Origin: CAZTEB01 sp964612735
GTDB lineage: Bacteria > Patescibacteriota > Microgenomatia > UBA1400 > PJMF01
Assembly: GCA_964612735.1 (NCBI GenBank)
Contig: CAZTEB010000005.1
Coordinates: 1 to 34,225 of the forward strand
DNA: 34,225 nucleotides
Direction of reading: 5' to 3'
Below are positions 1 through 7,780 of the stretch, piece after piece; within the stretch, counting starts at the first letter, position 1; each line of letters begins with the position of its first letter. The notes beneath the pieces are model-generated. The model was not told the DNA's origin, did no database searches, and was given only the letters and a program-made list of their open reading frames with translations. The translations under genes were made by a program, and so were the position numbers.

Positions 1-1562
1 CTCAGCTCTATGGCAGTCTGGTACGAAGCTATAGCTTGATTAATATCACCTACTGCTTGGTAAGCGTTGCCGAGATTGTGATACGTCTGAGGATAGCGAG
101 CTCTGTCTAAAGCTTGGTGATACCTATCTATGGCATCGTGGTGCCGACCTTGATCCGCGTACGCCATAGCTAAGTTGTTGTGTAGTCGAGCTGCGTCAGC
201 ATAACGTAGCGTGTGCTCGTAAAAGCGAATTGGTGTACCCCATAGGTAGTTTTGGCGCAACGTTAAGATGACTAAAAGTAACAAGTAGCTATACACGACC
301 GTAGGCAGCGCTCGCATAAGGAATTGTTTTTGGTGAGAAGCAACGTATAAGTTCATGCCCTCCCAACCCAGCTGGCACGCCCTCACAATCACAATCCAAA
401 AGCCCACCATCGGCACGTACAGCCAATGCTCATATATCAGACCATTGATCGGCACAATGCCAGAAACCGGCACCAGCATTCCCACGAACCACAGGCTGCC
501 AAAGGCAATCCAAATGTGTTTGGTTCGTCGCCACTCATACCAAGCAACTACAGCAAGTGCTGTTAGTAGCAAAACTAACGAGATGGTCCAAGGATTTGCT
601 GCGTCAGTAATGATCTCGCTGTTGCGCTCCATATGGAGTGGGTAGGGAATGACGAGTAGCTTGAGATATGTCCAGAAAATGTTGCTAAAGGTGAGGAGCC
701 GAGTGAGTAAGCTCGATGCATATGCGGCTTCGTGTCCTTGAAAGTTGAAGCTATTGTTAAAGTTCAAAACAGTTGAGCGTAGCCACAGATATCCAGCGGC
801 AGAAGTGACAAGAGTTAGTATGGCGAAGGTTTGATCATAATATGTAACCAAATGGTTAAACATGCTTGTTACGTTAAAAACTTGAGTTTTTCTTGTTGCC
901 ACATACTGTTGCAGCCAAATTAGTCCATATAATCCCACTCCAGTGATAGCAATTTCTTTTGAAAATACTGCAGCGATGTATGTGATCACCGATAGTAACA
1001 ACAGCTGTGATGTGCTCAGGGCGATGTCCAGTTTTTTCCAACGCCACCGCAATGATCCACGGGTCAGAGCATACACGAAGCAGGCTAAACCACTGAACAG
1101 CCAAAACGTCGCTAGTGAGTCACCACGAGAGTTGGCGTAGACTACTGCTTCTGTTTGGATGGGGTGGATGATGAAGAGTAGCGAGATTAAGAAGCTTGGT
1201 TGGAGGTACCACTGAGTTGGATGTTTGGGATCGAGCTTAAGTAACCGCAGTATGCCAAACAGTAAGCAGCCAGCTGCTGCGTGCAGCACCGTGTTAGTCA
1301 GATGAAAGCCAATTGGGTTGAGCCCCCAGATAGCGTGGTCGATGGCGAAGCTGAGCGTGGTCAGTGGGCGATAGTAGTTACTGATCTCCCCTGCCCCAGC
1401 AATGGTGTTTTGGCTGAAGATGTTGGGGACGTCAAAAGTGAGAACGTAGTGGTTGTTATAGATAAACTGCTCGTCGTCCCAGACAAATTGGTTGCCAAAG
1501 GACGGTAGATACAGTAAGAAGCCGATGGTGAAGAGGAGGATGAGTTTGGTTTTGAGGGGCAT
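1..1562 (-). CDS. TPR-tailed GT-C membrane protein (TMTC-like), 3' end cut by window
   Basis: This reading frame runs open to the left edge, so the C-terminus is missing. Translation on the minus strand gives 520 codons. A hydrophobic first helix is followed by an acidic first extracellular loop (WDDEQF, D29/D30), then a long series of hydrophobic segments to about residue 440, then TPR units (AMAYADQGRHHDAIDRYHQAL and a second ending in AIASYQTAIEL). An acidic first loop plus many TM helices is the signature of GT-C glycosyltransferases using lipid-linked sugars. A TPR tail on that scaffold matches the TMTC/O-mannosyltransferase-like architecture common in uncultivated bacteria. The likely role is surface protein or glycan glycosylation; the substrate is unknown. 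ATG 1562 is chosen because TATAAC lies 7 nt upstream, which suggests a leaderless mRNA divergent from the VOC gene. Confidence 0.8.
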   Translation of the reverse strand, partial: MPLKTKLILLFTIGFLLYLPSFGNQFVWDDEQFIYNNHYVLTFDVPNIFSQNTIAGAGEISNYYRPLTTLSFAIDHAIWGLNPIGFHLTNTVLHAAAGCLLFGILRLLKLDPKHPTQWYLQPSFLISLLFIIHPIQTEAVVYANSRGDSLATFWLFSGLACFVYALTRGSLRWRWKKLDIALSTSQLLLLSVITYIAAVFSKEIAITGVGLYGLIWLQQYVATRKTQVFNVTSMFNHLVTYYDQTFAILTLVTSAAGYLWLRSTVLNFNNSFNFQGHEAAYASSLLTRLLTFSNIFWTYLKLLVIPYPLHMERNSEIITDAANPWTISLVLLLTALAVVAWYEWRRTKHIWIAFGSLWFVGMLVPVSGIVPINGLIYEHWLYVPMVGFWIVIVRACQLGWEGMNLYVASHQKQFLMRALPTVVYSYLLLLVILTLRQNYLWGTPIRFYEHTLRYADAARLHNNLAMAYADQGRHHDAIDRYHQALDRARYPQTYHNLGNAYQAVGDINQAIASYQTAIEL

Positions 1563-1569
1563 CAAGTAA

Positions 1570-1577
1570 GTTATAAT
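1570..1577. promoter_or_regulatory. Overlapping divergent -10 boxes (TATAAC / TATAAT)
   Basis: The 8 bp GTTATAAT read as TATAAT on + (1572-1577, 6 nt before ATG 1584) and as TATAAC on - (1575-1570, 7 nt before ATG 1562). Both spacings put the predicted transcription start at or next to the start codon, and neither gene has a Shine-Dalgarno sequence. No convincing -35 box is seen. The two promoters cannot easily be occupied at the same time. Confidence 0.6.
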
Positions 1578-1583
1578 GTGTTT

Positions 1584-2000
1584 ATGCCTGTAGTTTCAAA
1601 CGCACTTGTCCCAGAAGTATCAATTACTGACTTTGAACAAAGTCTGCACTTCTATGTTGACATCATTGGTTTCGAAGTGGCGTATCAGCGAGAAGAAGAA
1701 GGCTTCGCGTTTTTAATTTTAGGATCAGCCCAGATAATGATAGATCAGATAGGTAAGTCTAGGACCTGGAAAACTGCTAATTTTGAGTACCCACTGGGTA
1801 GGGGAGTAAATTTTCAAATTGAAGTTGAGGCAATCGACCCTATACTACGGAGACTTCAGCAAGCAGACATAGGCCTTTTTCTTGAGGTTGAGGAAAGGTG
1901 GTATAGAAAGGATGACGCGCAGGTCGGCAATCGTCAGTTTTTAGTTCAGGATCCTGATGGATACTTGCTGAGATTTTTTGAAAATTTGGGTGCGAGGTAG
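1584..2000 (+). CDS. VOC-family protein (glyoxalase/bleomycin-resistance fold)
   Basis: The 138-residue protein has the VOC pattern: PEVSITDFEQSLHFYVDIIGFEV at the N-terminus (beta strand, then the helix that precedes the F/Y-Y-xxxLGF segment), and QDPDGYLLRFFENLG at the C-terminus. It resembles bleomycin-binding-type VOC proteins more than glyoxalase I. Such proteins bind or modify small molecules in the cytoplasm; substrate and metal dependence cannot be read from sequence. A GTG at 1578 would add two residues, but ATG 1584 is preferred because TATAAT at 1572-1577 would start the message there. It is convergent with the dus-type gene, with only 4 nt between the stops. Confidence 0.8.
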   Translation: MPVVSNALVPEVSITDFEQSLHFYVDIIGFEVAYQREEEGFAFLILGSAQIMIDQIGKSRTWKTANFEYPLGRGVNFQIEVEAIDPILRRLQQADIGLFLEVEERWYRKDDAQVGNRQFLVQDPDGYLLRFFENLGAR

Positions 2001-2008
2001 ATCTCTAC
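1997..2008. repeat. Short inverted repeat spanning both stops of a convergent pair
   Basis: GTAGA-TC-TCTAC contains the TAG stop of the VOC gene (1998-2000) in its left arm and the TAG stop of the dus-type gene (2007-2005 on the minus strand) in its right arm. The stem is only 5 bp with a 2-nt loop and no T-run, so a terminator role is doubtful. Confidence 0.3.
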
Positions 2009-3066
2009 ACCAACTCATACTCCCCAAACAGCTCCTCAACCTGATCAGCGCTTTCACTTTGGAAGATCTTGACTCTTATCTCGGTGGCGTTGGGGATAGC
2101 TTTAACGTACCAGCCTAAATGTTTTCGCATCGGCAGGAATGAGTATTTTTCTTTATGACTGTATGTTTGTTCGTACAGCCGAGCATGTTCTAGAGCTACT
2201 TCAAATATGTTGAGGTCGGGCTGCTCATCTTCTGGAAGAAATACTAATGGATTGCCAAAGGCTGCTCTACCCAGTAGTACGCCATCAACACCGTACGTCA
2301 TCACTTTCTCCAGTGCTTGTTCGTAGTTTCCCACATCGCCGTTGCCGAAGTAGAGCGTGTCAGTTTCCCGTGTATGTTTGGCGCCCTCAGCTATCAAGTC
2401 CCAGTTGGCTTGACCACCGTACTGCTGCTTGAGCGTTCGGCCATGGACTGCTATTACAGCTGGTTCAACTTCGAGCAATGTCTGCACCCAGTCACTGATG
2501 ACGGGTTCCTGAAAGCCGACTCTGGTTTTAACGCTGACGGGCACATGATGAGGCTGCTGATATTCTAAGGGTAACTGGCTGTGTCGCTCTTCGACTTCGC
2601 GCCAAATAGACTCGATGATGTCTACGCAGTCTCTAGCTCGTTTACCATTGAGGTAGTCTTGAACGCCCGCTTTAGTTTCTTTGACGATTTCTTGAGCAAG
2701 ATCTGGGGTAGCTATCAAAGCAGCGCCCGCACCTCGATGTGCTACGTTTTTAGCTGGACAGCCCATGTTGATGTCGATGCCATCGAAGCCAAGCTCGCAC
2801 AGAACAGTAGCAGTTTGGCGAAATGAGCTAGGAGTCGTGCCGTAGATCTGAGCTACGATTGGGCGTTGGGTCTCGTCAAACAAGAAGTCTTCCAGCAGTC
2901 GCAGCGCACCGTGACAGACACCTTCGACGCTGGTGAACTCGGTGTACATCACAGCTGGTTTGCCGTACTTTTTATGAATGTGACGAAACGGATGATCAGT
3001 TACTCCATCCATCGGCGATAGACCGATGATCGGCAGTGATAGCTGATTCCAGAATGATGATTTCAT
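2005..3066 (-). CDS. dus: tRNA-dihydrouridine synthase (Dus family)
   Basis: This FMN-dependent enzyme reduces uridines in the tRNA D-loop with NADPH. The 353-residue protein has the TIM-barrel motifs in order: GLSPMDGVTD (15-24, FMN phosphate region), DGIDINMGCPAKNV with catalytic Cys103, SVKTRVG, VHGRT and YFGNGDV, then LLGRAAFGNP. The helical C-terminal tRNA-binding domain follows. The insert between the GCP motif and KTR is longer than in E. coli Dus proteins. Which D-loop position it modifies cannot be assigned. TACAAT at 3078-3073 lies exactly 6 nt before the ATG and there is no Shine-Dalgarno sequence, so the message is probably leaderless. Confidence 0.95.
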   Translation of the reverse strand: MKSSFWNQLSLPIIGLSPMDGVTDHPFRHIHKKYGKPAVMYTEFTSVEGVCHGALRLLEDFLFDETQRPIVAQIYGTTPSSFRQTATVLCELGFDGIDINMGCPAKNVAHRGAGAALIATPDLAQEIVKETKAGVQDYLNGKRARDCVDIIESIWREVEERHSQLPLEYQQPHHVPVSVKTRVGFQEPVISDWVQTLLEVEPAVIAVHGRTLKQQYGGQANWDLIAEGAKHTRETDTLYFGNGDVGNYEQALEKVMTYGVDGVLLGRAAFGNPLVFLPEDEQPDLNIFEVALEHARLYEQTYSHKEKYSFLPMRKHLGWYVKAIPNATEIRVKIFQSESADQVEELFGEYELV

Positions 3067-3072
3067 CTGGAT

Positions 3073-3078
3073 ATTGTA
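3073..3078 (-). promoter_or_regulatory. -10 box of dus-type gene (TACAAT)
   Basis: TACAAT on the minus strand is followed by six bases (ATCCAG) and the ATG at 3066. No ribosome-binding site and no clear -35 box are seen. Confidence 0.55.
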
Positions 3079-3099
3079 CCTGAATGGAGCAACTAAGGG

Positions 3100-3243
3100 T
3101 TATTTTTTGAAGGTTTTTTGACCTGTAGAAGAACCATTAGTTTTTTTGGGAAATTTTGGTTTACTGAGCATCCCGAACACCACCAAAGCAAGTAGCGCAG
3201 GAATTCCCCAACCAATTAATATGATCACTACCTGATTTGACAC
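3100..3243 (-). CDS. 47-residue single-TM membrane protein
   Basis: This small frame starts with GTG at 3243, which shares one base with the TAG stop of the gene before it (TAGTG), and ends with TAA at 3100. It encodes an N-terminal hydrophobic helix (VVIILIGWGIPALLALVVFG) followed by a basic tail rich in Lys, Ser and Thr. One TM helix with a cytoplasmic basic tail is expected. The one-base stop/start overlap and position as third gene behind the exported peptidase argue for a real, translationally coupled gene. No family is recognised. Confidence 0.5.
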   Translation of the reverse strand: MSNQVVIILIGWGIPALLALVVFGMLSKPKFPKKTNGSSTGQKTFKK

Positions 3244-3449
3244 TAAAAACCTTCTACTATTTTATAACTCGCAGAGTAAAGTATGACTGTTACTATGATA
3301 CCAGCTAGTAAGGCCAGTAACGAATGAGGATTAACATCTAGGAATTGATTAAATGTGACAGCGATTAAAACCAAATTAGCAAAGTCTGTCAGTTTTTCTG
3401 CAAACATGAATGCTTGTTTTTCGGCTAATTCTATTCTAAATTGCTTCAT
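3243..3449 (-). CDS. Small two-TM membrane protein (68 residues)
   Basis: The frame starts at ATG 3449 inside the last 14 nt of the upstream peptidase gene, with AGAAGG just before it. A longer start at 3470 would only extend the overlap. The protein has an amphipathic N-terminus (MKQFRIELAEKQAFMFAEKL), then two hydrophobic segments (FANLVLIAVTF and LLALLAGIIVTVILYSASY). Small two-helix proteins of this shape can be membrane partners of exported or signalling proteins, but I do not recognise the family. The coupling to the peptidase suggests a shared transcript. Confidence 0.6.
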   Translation of the reverse strand: MKQFRIELAEKQAFMFAEKLTDFANLVLIAVTFNQFLDVNPHSLLALLAGIIVTVILYSASYKIVEGF

Positions 3450-4069
3450 AACCTTCTTCCAATATCGCAATCTTCACCTCCAAGTATTCCCTTGCCTGAG
3501 TCTGAATCCAGGGCTCAAAGTCATGTATCAGCTCTCGTAGCTCGCGTATTTCATTTTGAACTTCTTCTAGATCACCAGTGTCGATAACTTTTTGTATGTG
3601 CTCTATTTGATACCTCAGCACGTGTACTACGTGCAGTACTTGAATCTGATCTATTAGATACAGCTGTTCTAGATCTTGGCTCAAATTCTCCCAAGAATAC
3701 TCGGCTCGTAATGTGCTGGGGCCATCTTTGGAGTACTCAAGCGTAAACGCATCACCAGCTTCATCAGTATATCCTGATTCACTAAAGATGGTGACATTCG
3801 CTTCTTGGTCGTAGGTGTAGACAGTTAGGTCATATGAACCCAACTGTTCTTGAGAGACAGCAATGGTATACGAACCTGTTGTTGGTTTGGGCAACAGGCT
3901 GATTACTTGTCTTGGGGAAGCTTCGCCAGAATTCTCAACCGGGTCGAGTAAGTAGTCGTGCTGTTGAATCACTTCAAGTGCTTGGCCATCTTGACTAACC
4001 ACTTTTATCTGCAGCTCAGGATCGTGAACAAACATTAGGTAGCTTAGGTCTGTAAAGCTTGGTGTCAGC
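3436..4069 (-). CDS. C39-like exported peptidase, 3' part (after gap)
   Basis: This is the C-terminal portion of the gene broken by the N run. The first readable residues (LTPSFTDLSYLMFVHDPEL) are the strand that follows the NDPAYD active-site segment in C39-like proteins with this arrangement, so it continues the reading frame found to the right of the gap. After that come a beta-rich region with regularly spaced Tyr, Val and Ile (GSYTIAVSQEQLGSYDLTVYTYD), probably an Ig-like domain, and a long amphipathic helical tail (LEQLYLIDQIQVLHVVHVL onward) that may form a coiled coil. It ends with TAG at 3436. The frame differs by one base from the upstream half if the 10 Ns are taken literally, so the gap length is not real. 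Confidence 0.75.
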
Positions 4070-4079
4070 NNNNNNNNNN
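4070..4079. other. Assembly gap (10 N)
   Basis: Ten Ns interrupt the C39-like gene. Taken literally they shift the frame, and the conserved stretch between NDPAYDYS and LTPSFTDLSY is too short. The true gap is probably several tens of bases, which makes this a scaffold join of unknown length and not a biological frameshift. Confidence 0.95.
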
Positions 4080-5300
4080 GCTGTAGTCATAGGCTGGGTC
4101 GTTGATCAAGACATCATCATCTTGATCAGTTAAGCCCGCTGCCACCAAGAAGTGACCGGGTATTTGTAGAATGGTTGGTTGGAGTTGAGCGAGTTCGGCA
4201 CGAGTGGTGGCAAGTGCTGCATTGCGTTGTGTAACCTCGTCGGCAGTTTGGTCGTTCAAGCTGGTTTGAGTTGATTGGTATGAGTACTCCAGCTTAGGTG
4301 TAGTAAATGCTTCGCTAAGTTGTTGAGTCAGTCGAGTAGCTGCTATCCAGTTAAATAACCCATCGCCTACATAGCCGTCTGGTTGATTGATCAGCCAAGT
4401 ATTGAGGGTATCTGGAGTCAGCGGCGTGCCGTCGGGAAATTCTGTCATGCCATAGTAGTTCATGACCATTGCCATCGAAGTAGTCAGACAGCCCCACCGA
4501 GACATGGTTGGATGATGGGACCAAAGACGGGCTGTGTCATATTCGTGCTCTGCCCAACTGGGATCAGTCTGTGTATAAATTGGGACACCGATCCCGGTGA
4601 CAGGTTCAGCTTGGTCTTCTTCTGGAAGCAACTCGCGAACAACGACGTTGTCATAGCGAACTTGGGTCGGAAAAATGCTGCCCGCGCCAGCTTTCAGTCC
4701 GATCTTTCCTACGTTGCCGTCCCAGGTCCAGTCTTGCTTAGTGATCAGTTCTTCATCGTCAATCATGATCTGAATCCAGCCTTGGTAGAGCCGAATCTTG
4801 ATATGATAGGTATGGTTATTTGCCAACTCAGCCGAAGCAAAAATGTTAAAAGGTGTGGCGCCATCTTTGACTCTAACTAAATTGAAGCCGGTGGTGCCTA
4901 AGAAATGAAGCTCGTACCAATTCAGCAGATCTTCAAACCCAAATGAAATATTTCTATCAAAACCTTGAAGTGGCGTGAACTCAAATGCATACTCGATATT
5001 ACCCCAGCTAGGATCCCAGTAGTCATCTTTAGGCACCAGTTCAGTTACGTGCGAGCGACGGTCGACGGTGACTGTTGCTGCGCCCTCGATGATTTCCCAG
5101 GGAGTACCACCTTCACGAACTTGTTGCCACTTATCTAAGCCATGTTCAAAATCATCTTTAAATAGTATCTGGCCAGTTTGTAGTTTCGGCGAGGATACTT
5201 CTTGTGCTTGAGCTGATGGAGGTGCCAAGGTAACAGCAATTCCAAGCCCTGCCGCTACCAGGCTAGCCACCAACCACTTTTTCCGGTATGCTCGCTGCAT
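4080..5300 (-). CDS. C39-like exported peptidase with LamG-like domain, 5' part
   Basis: Counting from ATG 5300: residues 1-33 form a signal peptide (basic MQRAYRKKW, hydrophobic core, cut near AQA). Residues 45-225 look like a concanavalin/LamG-type beta sandwich (FKDDFEHGLDKWQQ ... YDNVVVREL). Residues 238 onward are a papain-like C39-type peptidase: Cys271 in RWGCLTTSMAM, His383 in GHFLVAAG and Asp401 in INDPAYD form the expected Cys-His-Asp set. There is no ABC transporter nearby, so this is not a bacteriocin-processing C39 protein. It more likely acts at the surface on peptides or peptidoglycan. ATG 5300 fits the signal peptide and has AGGA 6 nt upstream. An ATG at 5336 is possible but would overlap the divergent gene. 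Confidence 0.8.
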
Positions 5301-6035
5301 ATGAATCCTGTCCGTACCTTTTACGATCGTTATCATCGCCAGAATGATGAGTACGCCGGTGTGATCTCTCGCACCAACTGTACCTATTGGTATATCTTGG
5401 AATACTTACATTTAGCTGTACCCAAGTTGAGCAATTTGCGCGTGCTCGATGTGGGGTGTGGGGTGGGTACACTGCCGCTATATCTAGCGAAGCATGGAGC
5501 ACTGGTGCGTGGTATCGATATCTCTGCTCGGGCTATCAGAATTGCTCAGAAGGCAGCAGAGCTCAGTGGTCTTGATGATGCGGCGACGTTTGAAGAGGTT
5601 GAGCTCAAGCGAGGTGCAAAGAAATACGACCTAGTAGTGTGTAGCGAAGTGATTGAGCACATCCCTAATGATGTCGCGTTTATGAAGCAGCTAGCTAGCC
5701 ATCTTAAGCCAGGTGGAGTACTACTACTGACTACGCCATCACGAGATAATGTGCTACATCAACTATCTTTTTATGAAGAATTTGATAAAGAAGTGGGTCA
5801 CCTGCGCAGATACACAGAAGAAGAGGTGATTCAATTGATTGAACAGGTTGGTTTAGAAGTGGTGAAGCTGAGGAGCGTCGAGGGACCACTTCGGAATCTG
5901 CTATTCACTACCTCGCTGGGGTTTTTAGTTAGGGGCATCAAGGGACCGCTGGTGCCGATCTTCCATTGGTTTGATCGAGTGAGCGCCAAGCTGTTTGGGG
6001 CGGCAGATATTCAAGTGATCGCTCGGAAATCATGA
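5301..6035 (+). CDS. Class I SAM-dependent methyltransferase (UbiG/Methyltransf_11 type)
   Basis: The 244-residue protein has the Rossmann SAM motifs: VLDVGCGVGTLPLYLAKHG (motif I, about 49-67), GIDISARAIRIAQ (acidic end of beta 2), DLVVCSEVIEHIPN (post I/motif II) and LKPGGVLLLTTPS (motif III). The C-terminal part (HLRRYTEEEVIQLIEQVGLEVV) is typical of this group. The acceptor is unknown; its place at the head of a glycosyltransferase pair suggests a sugar or lipid-linked glycan. The start codon abuts that of the divergent peptidase gene (CAT|ATG at 5298-5303), so each promoter must lie inside the other coding region unless the message is leaderless. It overlaps the next gene by ATGA. Confidence 0.88.
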   Translation: MNPVRTFYDRYHRQNDEYAGVISRTNCTYWYILEYLHLAVPKLSNLRVLDVGCGVGTLPLYLAKHGALVRGIDISARAIRIAQKAAELSGLDDAATFEEVELKRGAKKYDLVVCSEVIEHIPNDVAFMKQLASHLKPGGVLLLTTPSRDNVLHQLSFYEEFDKEVGHLRRYTEEEVIQLIEQVGLEVVKLRSVEGPLRNLLFTTSLGFLVRGIKGPLVPIFHWFDRVSAKLFGAADIQVIARKS

Positions 6036-6991
6036 AACTACTCCATATTACGCCTTCGTATATTCCTGATCGCGGCGGTGTTGAGACGCACGTTAGCGAA
6101 GTAGTTCAACTTCAGCAAAAAGATCACCAGGTCGACGTATTGGTGATGCCGAAGGTGAGTTCGAAGCTAGCTGTTTGGAAGTACATGTGGCGGCATCGAG
6201 CCCAGTTTCAGTGGGCTGACGTAGTCTTTATTCATGATATTTTTTGGAGCATTTTGCCAGTCTATCCATTGGTTGTTAGAAGAGTAATCACAATTTTTCA
6301 CGGGTGGGAGGGTGTCTACCCAGTTCCATATAGGAATAAGTTGCAGCGTTGGGTAGCAGCCCAACTGTCTACGGCTGCTGTACATGTTGGCGCTTGGATT
6401 CAGGAGTTCTATTGGGATAGGCCGACGGCAGTAATTGAAGGCGGTATTCGTCTGCCCACATCGGTATCCTCGAAAAAGTTAGACTCAAAAGCAAAATCAA
6501 AAAAAGAGATTTCTGTTGTGTTCGTGGGTCGGCTTGAGCCAGAAAATGACATCGAAGCGTACTGTGTTTTGCTTGATCAATTACTCGCAGATGGTGGCAA
6601 AGTTAGCGTGACTTGGGTGGGTGATGGTAGTTGGCGCAAGCGCTGTCAGCACTATGGTGAGGTTGTGGGAATGGTTGAAAACGTTGATACACACCTAGCC
6701 AAAGCTGATGTTGTTTTTGCAGCTTCGTATCTCTCAATTCTGAACGCGTTTGCTCACGGTAAGCCGGTGGTGGCACTCTACTCCCACTACTTAAAACAGC
6801 GATATCTAGAGACGTTTTCGGGTGCTGAATTGCTGCTCATGTCCAGTGATATTGCTCGAATAAAAGAAGAACTACTAGCATTTTTGAGTACACCAGCGAA
6901 GTATCAAAAACTCTCAACTAGAGCCCAAAGATTTGCCAAAGAGAACAGTTGGGAAGAGGTGGTCGGGGTGTATGAGGGGCTGCTAGGGTAG
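6032..6991 (+). CDS. GT4-family glycosyltransferase
   Basis: The 319-residue GT-B protein starts KLLHITPSYIPDRGGVETHVSEV, the classic GT4 N-terminus where GG contacts the nucleotide-sugar donor. The C-terminal Rossmann domain begins near VVFVGRLEPENDIE. The usual ExFGxxxxEAxAxGxPV motif is degenerate here: SYLSILNAFAHGKPVVA keeps the GKPV but has Asn where the second Glu normally sits, so donor binding may differ. It likely acts in the cytoplasm on a lipid-linked or surface glycan precursor. The ATGA overlap with the methyltransferase indicates a two-gene transcript. Confidence 0.87.
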   Translation: MKLLHITPSYIPDRGGVETHVSEVVQLQQKDHQVDVLVMPKVSSKLAVWKYMWRHRAQFQWADVVFIHDIFWSILPVYPLVVRRVITIFHGWEGVYPVPYRNKLQRWVAAQLSTAAVHVGAWIQEFYWDRPTAVIEGGIRLPTSVSSKKLDSKAKSKKEISVVFVGRLEPENDIEAYCVLLDQLLADGGKVSVTWVGDGSWRKRCQHYGEVVGMVENVDTHLAKADVVFAASYLSILNAFAHGKPVVALYSHYLKQRYLETFSGAELLLMSSDIARIKEELLAFLSTPAKYQKLSTRAQRFAKENSWEEVVGVYEGLLG

Positions 6992-7031
6992 TTGCGGTAG
7001 CTTTTTGGTGTTTGTATGGTATCTTCGTGCT

Positions 7032-7760
7032 ATGAGTACTGAGCGACTCCAGCTTCATCGAGTAAGTACCGAGCTGAGCACTTGGTTTCCAACGACTGAC
7101 ATCTCTGAGATTACTGTGTGCTCGACTCAGGCGAATCTTTTGAATGTACTACTTCTAGAGTTGGGTGGTCGAGAAGGATGTAAGTATTCGGGGCTTTTTG
7201 AGATCTACCGTAGGTGCGAGGCATCAGATTGTGATGCCATCTCAAAGAAAGTCGTCTTTATCTTAAAACGCTATCTTTCACTTAAGCCCTGTATAGAAGC
7301 TGCGCTTGTCTCTGGACAAATGAGGGAAAGTGGGCTTCCTGTGCCGCCAACCACGCGGTTCTTTTCACTAGAGGATAGTAGTCACAGGCTATTTCATTAC
7401 TTGTTGATGACGAACCTAACGTACGGCAACAGATACTTGGTGTGGGGTAAAAGTGCTTCGATGACTAGGGAACAAAATAAGGATCTCAAGAGAATGAACT
7501 TAAGCTCAGATGATATTGCTTTTCTGGCTGTAGCTGTGGAGGAGGTGGCCGTTCAAGCAGCACAAGCGGGACACCTTTTGGGACAGGACAATTTTCACAT
7601 TAGAAGGGAGTGCTCCACACAGCAGTTGGATGTAGTGTTGCTTGATCCCAACCAAATGAACAGAAGGCAGTCCCCATATCCTAATTTAGAGAATGTTAAT
7701 AAAGCTCAAGCTACAAACTTTATCAAGGACCTAAAAATGGAACTACTGTGTAGCTCTTAG
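7032..7760 (+). CDS. Hypothetical protein, 242 residues
   Basis: I do not recognise a family. The protein is soluble, with no signal peptide or TM helix. The C-terminal half (LVWGKSASM ... AAQAGHLLGQDNFHI ... LDVVLLDPNQM) faintly recalls phosphotransferase or kinase-like folds in which an Asp-Asn and a later LLD segment bind metal, but the spacing is not convincing. A TTG start at 7005 is possible. ATG 7032 is preferred because TATCTT at 7020-7025 lies 6 nt upstream, the spacing seen for leaderless genes in this window. It sits 40 nt after the GT4 gene and converges on another GT4 gene, so a role in surface glycan metabolism is a guess from position only. Confidence 0.6.
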   Translation: MSTERLQLHRVSTELSTWFPTTDISEITVCSTQANLLNVLLLELGGREGCKYSGLFEIYRRCEASDCDAISKKVVFILKRYLSLKPCIEAALVSGQMRESGLPVPPTTRFFSLEDSSHRLFHYLLMTNLTYGNRYLVWGKSASMTREQNKDLKRMNLSSDDIAFLAVAVEEVAVQAAQAGHLLGQDNFHIRRECSTQQLDVVLLDPNQMNRRQSPYPNLENVNKAQATNFIKDLKMELLCSS

Positions 7761-7763
7761 TCT

Positions 7764-7780
7764 AGCGTGAGCGTCTCGCT
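7764..7780 (+). terminator. Possible terminator hairpin between convergent genes
   Basis: An imperfect stem (AGCG, T-T mismatch, GA / TC, CGCT) is followed by TTACTTT. It lies directly between the stops at 7760 (+) and 7781 (-). The stem is short and the T-run is broken. Confidence 0.3.

Noticed and set aside
2247..2826. Plus-strand frames opposite the dus-type gene
   Set aside because: They mirror the conserved enzyme and have Cys/Ser-rich, shadow-like composition.
7032..7760. Assignment of the hypothetical protein as a kinase or phosphotransferase
   Set aside because: Only a loose resemblance in the last third; the glycine loop and catalytic Asp context are missing.
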